DNA of 64,000 nt from Angiostrongylus vasorum (taxonomy: Eukaryota > Nematoda > Chromadorea > Rhabditida > Metastrongylidae), in NCBI GenBank assembly GCA_018806985.1, contig JADANN010000369.1:620001-684000 (forward strand). The letters run 5' to 3'. Shown here piece by piece: positions 57,501 through 64,000 of the stretch. The position numbers and the translations under genes were made by a program. Within the stretch, counting starts at the first letter, position 1, and each line of letters starts with the position of its first letter. The notes under the pieces are model-generated. The model had not been told where the DNA came from and did not search any database. It saw only the letters and a list, made by a program, of their open reading frames with translations.

Positions 57501-59168
57501 TCTCCAGACAACAACATCAGTTTGCAATACCGGAAACGACCAACGCCGAAACCATAAGATTTGATGATCATAAAGCGAGATTTTTTCATAGGTCGCAGGC
57601 TCTTGAGCGAAAAACACAATACTATGCTTCAACATACGGTTTAGCTGGCGAATTTTCTTCTCTTGCAAATATTCCTCAGGATATTACTGGTTCTTCAGTG
57701 CGACGTAGTACTTATGAAGCGAGTTGCTGGATCAGCATTTTCACCCGAGATCACCCGCATAATGGAATGATGTTGGTGCGTTTTCGTTTTTCTATTTGTT
57801 TTATTAAGTGACTGTCTCCTCGTTTAGTGTTGCATTAGTGCACAGCTTTTTTTTATATCGAGCTCGTGTTACCCATAGCAAAACGCGCGAACTAGTGAGT
57901 GAAGTTGTACACGGTGTATCCATTCAGTGGGCGCTTCATGACGATGGAGTTACTGTCTTCTGCTTTTTTGGCGGGTGATAATTGCATTAGTTGGATAGTG
58001 GAATGTAGGTCTTCTAGTCAATCTTCGGCACGGAATAATTACTAGCTCGAAGTGGAATGCTGGGCTTTGTACGAGTTTGCCACGCGAGACTTTCTGTTTT
58101 TGCCTTACAACATAATCTCAAACTTGGGTTATAAACCGTTTTTTATAGCAATAATAAATACAGTATTAACAATCTGACGATGCTCAGAAAGGTAAGGAAT
58201 ACTAGTTGAGCAAAATAACAGCGAACTCCGAGGGAGGCGCTCACTGGGATGACTTCATGCTGCTGCTTATATTCCTGTAATGTGCGGGGTTTTGACAAAA
58301 GGAGCAAGTGATAATGCCCAAAGGAGGATTCTAGAACGTTTCTCAGTTAGTACAATCTGATAGAACTGTTAAAGAGGAAGACATAGTACATGTGGAAAAA
58401 CTGCATCAAATAAGATGGTATGTAAAATGCTGCGTTAACGTAATATTCATCATATAGCGATTCAAAGGCTTGCACAGAAAGTTCATCGGATAGCGAAGGA
58501 ATAGCTTGTACAGGAAACATCCCGTATAGGGAATAGTTACTCTTGTGGTTTTCACTGGAAATTGATGTTTGTACATCTTGCTTCTTGTTTCTTTTTACAA
58601 CTCCAGACCTTTACCATTTGGAAAAAATTTTGAATTTTTCACCGCCCGTCCGAATATAATGCATCTAAGATTCGTGTGAAATCCGAAGCAGGAATTCTTC
58701 TAAAGTGGCACATTAGTTTTTCACACGTCAAGGAGTCGTTTTCGAGTTTAATTTTTCCTTGTTGAAATATTTTGTATCCGCGTTTGTCATTCATTCCATG
58801 TCTTATGCGGTAACGGATGTAATTTAGACTGAATGCTTGTTCGGTGATAACGATTCAGTATTCGATGCTCGGCTGGAGTCGATATCGTCTTCGAGGGAAA
58901 ATATTAAGGAACGAACAAATGATTCTGGATGTTCCAGTGAGAAAAGTGGAATAATGTTTTCGAAAGGTGGTGTATGCAAGGTGAGATTAGCGATGATAGC
59001 GGTTAGGGACACTTTTAAGCTCACACTGACTGTGGTCTTCTTTGCCAGTTGAAATATTTCCAGAGACCTGAGTTTTCTTCGAAGCCTTTGTTCGATGCCC
59101 TGCTGTTCTATGATCAACCCCTTCGCGAAAAGGTCAATTCATGGCTATGTTCTGCACACTTTGCCTGA
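45503..59168 (+). CDS. SNRK: SNRK-type serine/threonine kinase, 17 exons
   Basis: Exons: 45,503-45,641; 45,740-45,940; 46,019-46,114; 46,413-46,578; 46,654-46,796; 47,518-47,620; 47,701-47,804; 50,978-51,124; 51,252-51,401; 52,479-52,570; 53,611-53,694; 53,871-54,048; 54,278-54,364; 55,692-55,918; 57,369-57,775; 58,828-58,980; 59,064-59,168 (about 859 residues; human SNRK has about 765). The kinase core is clear: [18 protein letters not shown] (P-loop), VAVKIIDK (catalytic Lys), VVHRDLKPENVVFF, LTDFGFS, the T-loop Thr before [11 protein letters not shown] (the LKB1 site in the family), and [20 protein letters not shown]. Exons 7-8 give a UBA-like segment, [10 protein letters not shown] through [20 protein letters not shown]. 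The tail is Ser/Arg-rich with an acidic [12 protein letters not shown]. Two homopolymer excesses (Gs at 45,632-45,636, As at 46,740-46,744) break frame in exons 1 and 5. Intron 11 has a GC donor. Confidence 0.93.
48088..48470 (+). repeat. SINE family A in kinase intron 7
   Basis: Near full length, from GGTTTACCGCCTCATCGTGG to GGGGACGGAGCATCTAAGTA. Confidence 0.88.
48953..49545 (-). mobile_element. Penelope-like 3' part (GIY-YIG remnant, hammerhead-like end)
   Basis: On the minus strand the 3' terminal unit has GGCTCCGAAGAAGGCGATAC (49,020-49,056, core mutated) and ends at AATCACGAGGTTG (read in reverse) near 48,955. Upstream, the antisense of 49,260-49,520 matches the GIY-YIG block around [11 protein letters not shown]. 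It lies in kinase intron 7. Confidence 0.72.
49555..50540 (+). mobile_element. Penelope-like reverse transcriptase fragment in kinase intron 7
   Basis: The + strand shows [20 protein letters not shown] (49,621), [16 protein letters not shown] (49,960), [15 protein letters not shown] (50,128), [15 protein letters not shown] (50,335) and, one frame over, [11 protein letters not shown] at about 50,423 with an intact catalytic YVDD. It follows the minus-strand piece directly, so the two halves are inverted relative to each other. Confidence 0.8.
52130..52385 (-). repeat. SINE family E in kinase intron 9
   Basis: It has CATTCGATTCCTTTCTTCG, GAACGTCATTGAATGCTC, and, towards the head, AAGGTCGAACTAGGTC as a reversed weak B box. 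Confidence 0.68.
52925..53205 (+). repeat. SINE family B in kinase intron 10
   Basis: It has the head AAGGGCGCGTACGGCGCAGT, a body with GATAGCAACACTGGCTCGAT, and a tail around GAGAGCTTTAGAGAGAGC. Confidence 0.82.
54516..54822. mobile_element. Foldback of two Penelope-type 3' ends in kinase intron 13
   Basis: The left arm (54,516-54,636) and right arm (54,703-54,822) are near-perfect inverted repeats of about 120 bases around a centre of about 65 bases. CGTCGTTTTCTTGTTCAGCA on the left mirrors TGCTGAACAAGAAAACGACG on the right. Each arm holds one hammerhead-like core facing outward. The right one is GGCT CTGAAGA AGGCGATACTGCC GAAAC GTC AGCT at 54,704-54,739. The arms match the Penelope-like 3' end at 15.0-15.1 kb. 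It has no coding capacity. Confidence 0.85.
55190..55560 (+). repeat. SINE family A in kinase intron 13
   Basis: Near full length, from GCGGTTTATCGCCCCATC to CGGTGATTTCGGGCCGTAAT, with the central hairpin arms ATACCAGGAT and TCCTGGTGT. Confidence 0.88.
55975..56235 (-). repeat. SINE remnants in kinase intron 14
   Basis: 55,975-56,065 is a decayed SINE B tail (GCATTCGACCTCATTAAGC). At 56,165-56,233 the minus strand holds a tRNA-like head with GATAGAGCACAGGGG and GCTGGTTCGATCCTGC. The B box is perfect, but the acceptor arms do not pair, so a SINE head is likelier than a tRNA gene. Confidence 0.6.
56600..57300 (-). mobile_element. Strongly decayed Penelope-like element in kinase intron 14
   Basis: The + strand parallels the reversed GIY-YIG part of the 32-kb copy: TTTTTGGGTTCTTGAAACTC stands for the FWINFKNPK coding stretch and GTTTACGAACCAACTGATGC for the QLVRN stretch. 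Further up, [15 protein letters not shown] (minus strand, near 57,200) echoes VCTEEEERKELQNLA. Confidence 0.55.
57780..58827. other. Kinase intron 15, no repeat recognised
   Basis: This intron of about 1 kb shows no named repeat. CATAATCTCAAACTTGGG near 58,110 resembles CATAATCTCAAATTTGGG near 1,143 and may be an undescribed repeat. Confidence 0.4.
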
Positions 59169-60005
59169 CTCTCCAAGTATCTGTCTATACTTCTGCTTTT
59201 TTCGAAGTTCAGGATAGAACTTTTTGTGCTGTTGGCAATCTCCTAAAGAAAAGCTTCTGCCGCGCCTTCATGTACAACTATATTTGCTCCATCTTATAGT
59301 AATATCTCAGAAAAGTTTCTATGTACTTGTATGCAGTTATAAAGTTGAGTTTTTACTAAAGTAGTGCTTTCTACTGACTTAAGAATGTCGATCGCTAGTG
59401 CCGCCCATTCATTTGGGTTGCGTACACGTGGAAGAGCTAATCACTTCTTAAAAGCATGTTTTGTTTTTATGTGTTGTATTGTTTGATATGGTGCAATACC
59501 ATTGTAAATGAGACGGTTTTAGTTACGGAGACGTTTCTCAAGAATTGACTCTCTCGGTGTTCTCATGTCATTGTTCTTTTGTTTGAGCTTTTTGTTACAT
59601 AAAGGTTTTTAACCATGACGAATAATAACATAATGTTATGTACGTAAACAGGCTATGACAATAAAGCATACTCAATTATCAACTCATTTTTCAAAAATTC
59701 CTTTGGTAGTCATACCTTCCAAGAAAGGTTCCTTATGTTTTCCTGGTTTACAGTGAGTTTTAAGTCAGAATGAAGACCTTGAGTTTGTTATCTATGAACT
59801 CATTTAGTCATCACGCTGACATCCTTGAACAGCTACGAATGGAGAAAATGTCTTTGTGTAGTGCATTGTGAAGCCGATACCTAAACCTTTCAGTTGCTTC
59901 TCCAATGTCGATGAGTGAATAGTCTGAACATCGCGTGGCGGAAGTCTTATAGGCTATACTCTTCCTGCAAACAATGAGTTGTCTAGGTATATATAGCATC
60001 TACAA
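59169..60005. other. Intergenic spacer between kinase and synthetase
   Basis: It holds the kinase 3' UTR. No further exon is recognised. Confidence 0.4.
59660..59665 (+). terminator. Possible polyadenylation signal of the kinase gene
   Basis: AATAAA occurs about 490 bases after the kinase stop codon, before the next SINE. It is the first such hexamer seen downstream. A chance match is possible. Confidence 0.4.
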
Positions 60006-60009
60006 CTTG

Positions 60010-60388
60010 TGCTTACTTGGAAACTTGGATGGGCCGCGCTCGTTGGTTGTGCGGGCCCCTACATAATCTCTATTATTTCGGAGTTCTGCTGGTTTAGCCA
60101 CTGTGGTTCCCTGGAGTTCCGAGGTCAGCGTGGCCCTAGGTCGTCACCACCACAGGCAGTCGTCTCCTTTGTGGATCAGAGGGAGATTTGCCACCATGCA
60201 ACTTTGATACCAGGACGGTGGTGGATCCTAATATTCGTTTACTCTTAGCTAGGCTTCCTAATGGAAACGCCGGACTCCTCAGCATGGGAGGCCTTGCTAG
60301 GGAATGAATTCCCTCGCTGAACATCGCACTCAACACTCCAGGAACATTTCCCAGCCACGATGAGGTGGTAAACTGTTGGGAGGATCTA
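60010..60388 (-). repeat. SINE family A
   Basis: Near full length. The tail is on the left (ACTTGGATGGGCCGCGCTCG), and the 5' end is on the right (CACGATGAGGTGGTAAACTG). Confidence 0.88.
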
Positions 60389-60789
60389 CAAGTTATAGTT
60401 TGTTTAATAAAGCGGTCTGTTTTGTTTTTGACCACATTTTGTGTTTATCAATTGGGATTACTTCCTGGTGTGCAACGGTTATTCTTTCTACTAAAAATCA
60501 GAACATTCAGCGAGTATAGCGATTCGGAGGTCTACGTGTCGTCGGTCGCTAAACGGTGCCAGACCGGTTTTTCAAACTACTATTAGAAAGAAGCAGATAA
60601 CCACTGCACTGGAATGGCCCTTGCATAAGTCTCAAAGCAATGAGGTGGTGAATTCTTCCGGTTATTTTCCACTTTTTTCTGTTTATCGGTTTGTTTCTGT
60701 ACAGCTTTTTTCATAGTACAAAGAGCAAAATGCTCATTATCTAACAATATATTCCAGTACAGTGTCATTTATCAATACTATTCTTACAG

Positions 60790-63705
<2,916 letters not shown>

Positions 63706-63914
63706 GTAAATGTTTTGGTTGTTCTAACCAAATATCATGATGGAACTATCTAAGAAGTGGAACAGCTTTAGTAAAGTTTCCATTGTTGAACGAAATACTC
63801 TTGTAGTAGATATAGTGGTCGTCTACTTACGCACATAGAATGACGCTTATGTTGTTCAAATTAGAAAACTGTGGAAAGTGGTAGAATACACAAGATGAGA
63901 GAAAGGGACGACAA
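63706..63914. other. Start of synthetase intron 6
   Basis: It follows the donor CGTGTAAATG. No next exon is visible before the window end. Confidence 0.55.
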
Positions 63915-63990
63915 AGACCTTAGTGGTCTAGTATGTAACACGCCAACCCACGGAAAGGGTAGTCGTGGTTCGATCTAGCCTGGGAGCCCA
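63915..63990 (+). repeat. tRNA-derived SINE head, family F, cut by the window end
   Basis: CTTAGTGGTCTAGTATGTAA (A-box-like) and CGTGGTTCGATCTAGCC (B-box-like) are spaced as in a tRNA. It is related to the heads at 31.7-31.9 kb (GGGTAGTCGTGG against GGGTAATCACGG). Confidence 0.55.
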
Positions 63991-64000
63991 AGTTTTGCGA

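Noticed and set aside
57776..57811. Kinase ending at the in-frame stop at 57,809
   Set aside because: A GT donor at 57,776 is in phase 0, and two further exons (58,828-58,980 and 59,064-59,168) continue in phase with coding-like sequence to a stop.

Overview
This window looks like chromosomal DNA of a nematode, probably a clade V strongylid of the hookworm type. It is AT-rich, its split genes have short phase-matched exons and TTTTCAG-type acceptors, and repeats fill most of the space. The organism is inferred from protein resemblance and intron style; no marker gene fixes the species.

Three cellular genes can be read, all on the + strand. (1) 25,371-30,430: a six-exon gene for an unrecognised acidic, serine-rich protein of about 296 residues. 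Its N-terminal motif recalls the IER/SERTA type of small nuclear regulators. (2) 45,503-59,168: a 17-exon SNRK-type (SNF1-related, AMPK-family) protein kinase of about 859 residues. Kinase core, T-loop, UBA-like segment and serine-rich tail are all assigned to exons. Two of its exons carry one-base homopolymer excesses that break the frame. (3) 60,790 to the window end: the 5' part of a mitochondrial-type leucyl-tRNA synthetase, six exons seen, with the first exon not found and the 3' part outside the window.

Region by region: 1-2.2 kb has no gene. 2.2-18.7 kb is a transposon bed (two mariners, RTE LINEs, Penelope-like fragments, several SINE families). 18.7-25 kb is sparse. 25-30.5 kb is the unknown gene with repeats in its introns. 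31-35.2 kb holds a foldback and two Penelope-like elements. 36-41.8 kb is a mosaic of RTE LINE pieces in both orientations. 42-45 kb holds SINEs and a GC-rich stretch before the kinase gene. The kinase and synthetase genes fill the rest, with SINE, Penelope and RTE insertions only in introns and spacers.

The most interesting signal is a recurrent motif resembling a minimal type I hammerhead ribozyme (CUGANGA, stem II, GAAAC, GUC, closed by a short stem I). It lies at the 3' ends of the Penelope-like elements. It also lies near the ends of at least five short inverted-pair elements whose two arms each carry one copy, facing away from each other. A second relation visible in the sequence is that a SINE family (nine copies) has a 3' tail nearly identical to that of the RTE LINE, which suggests the LINE mobilises it.
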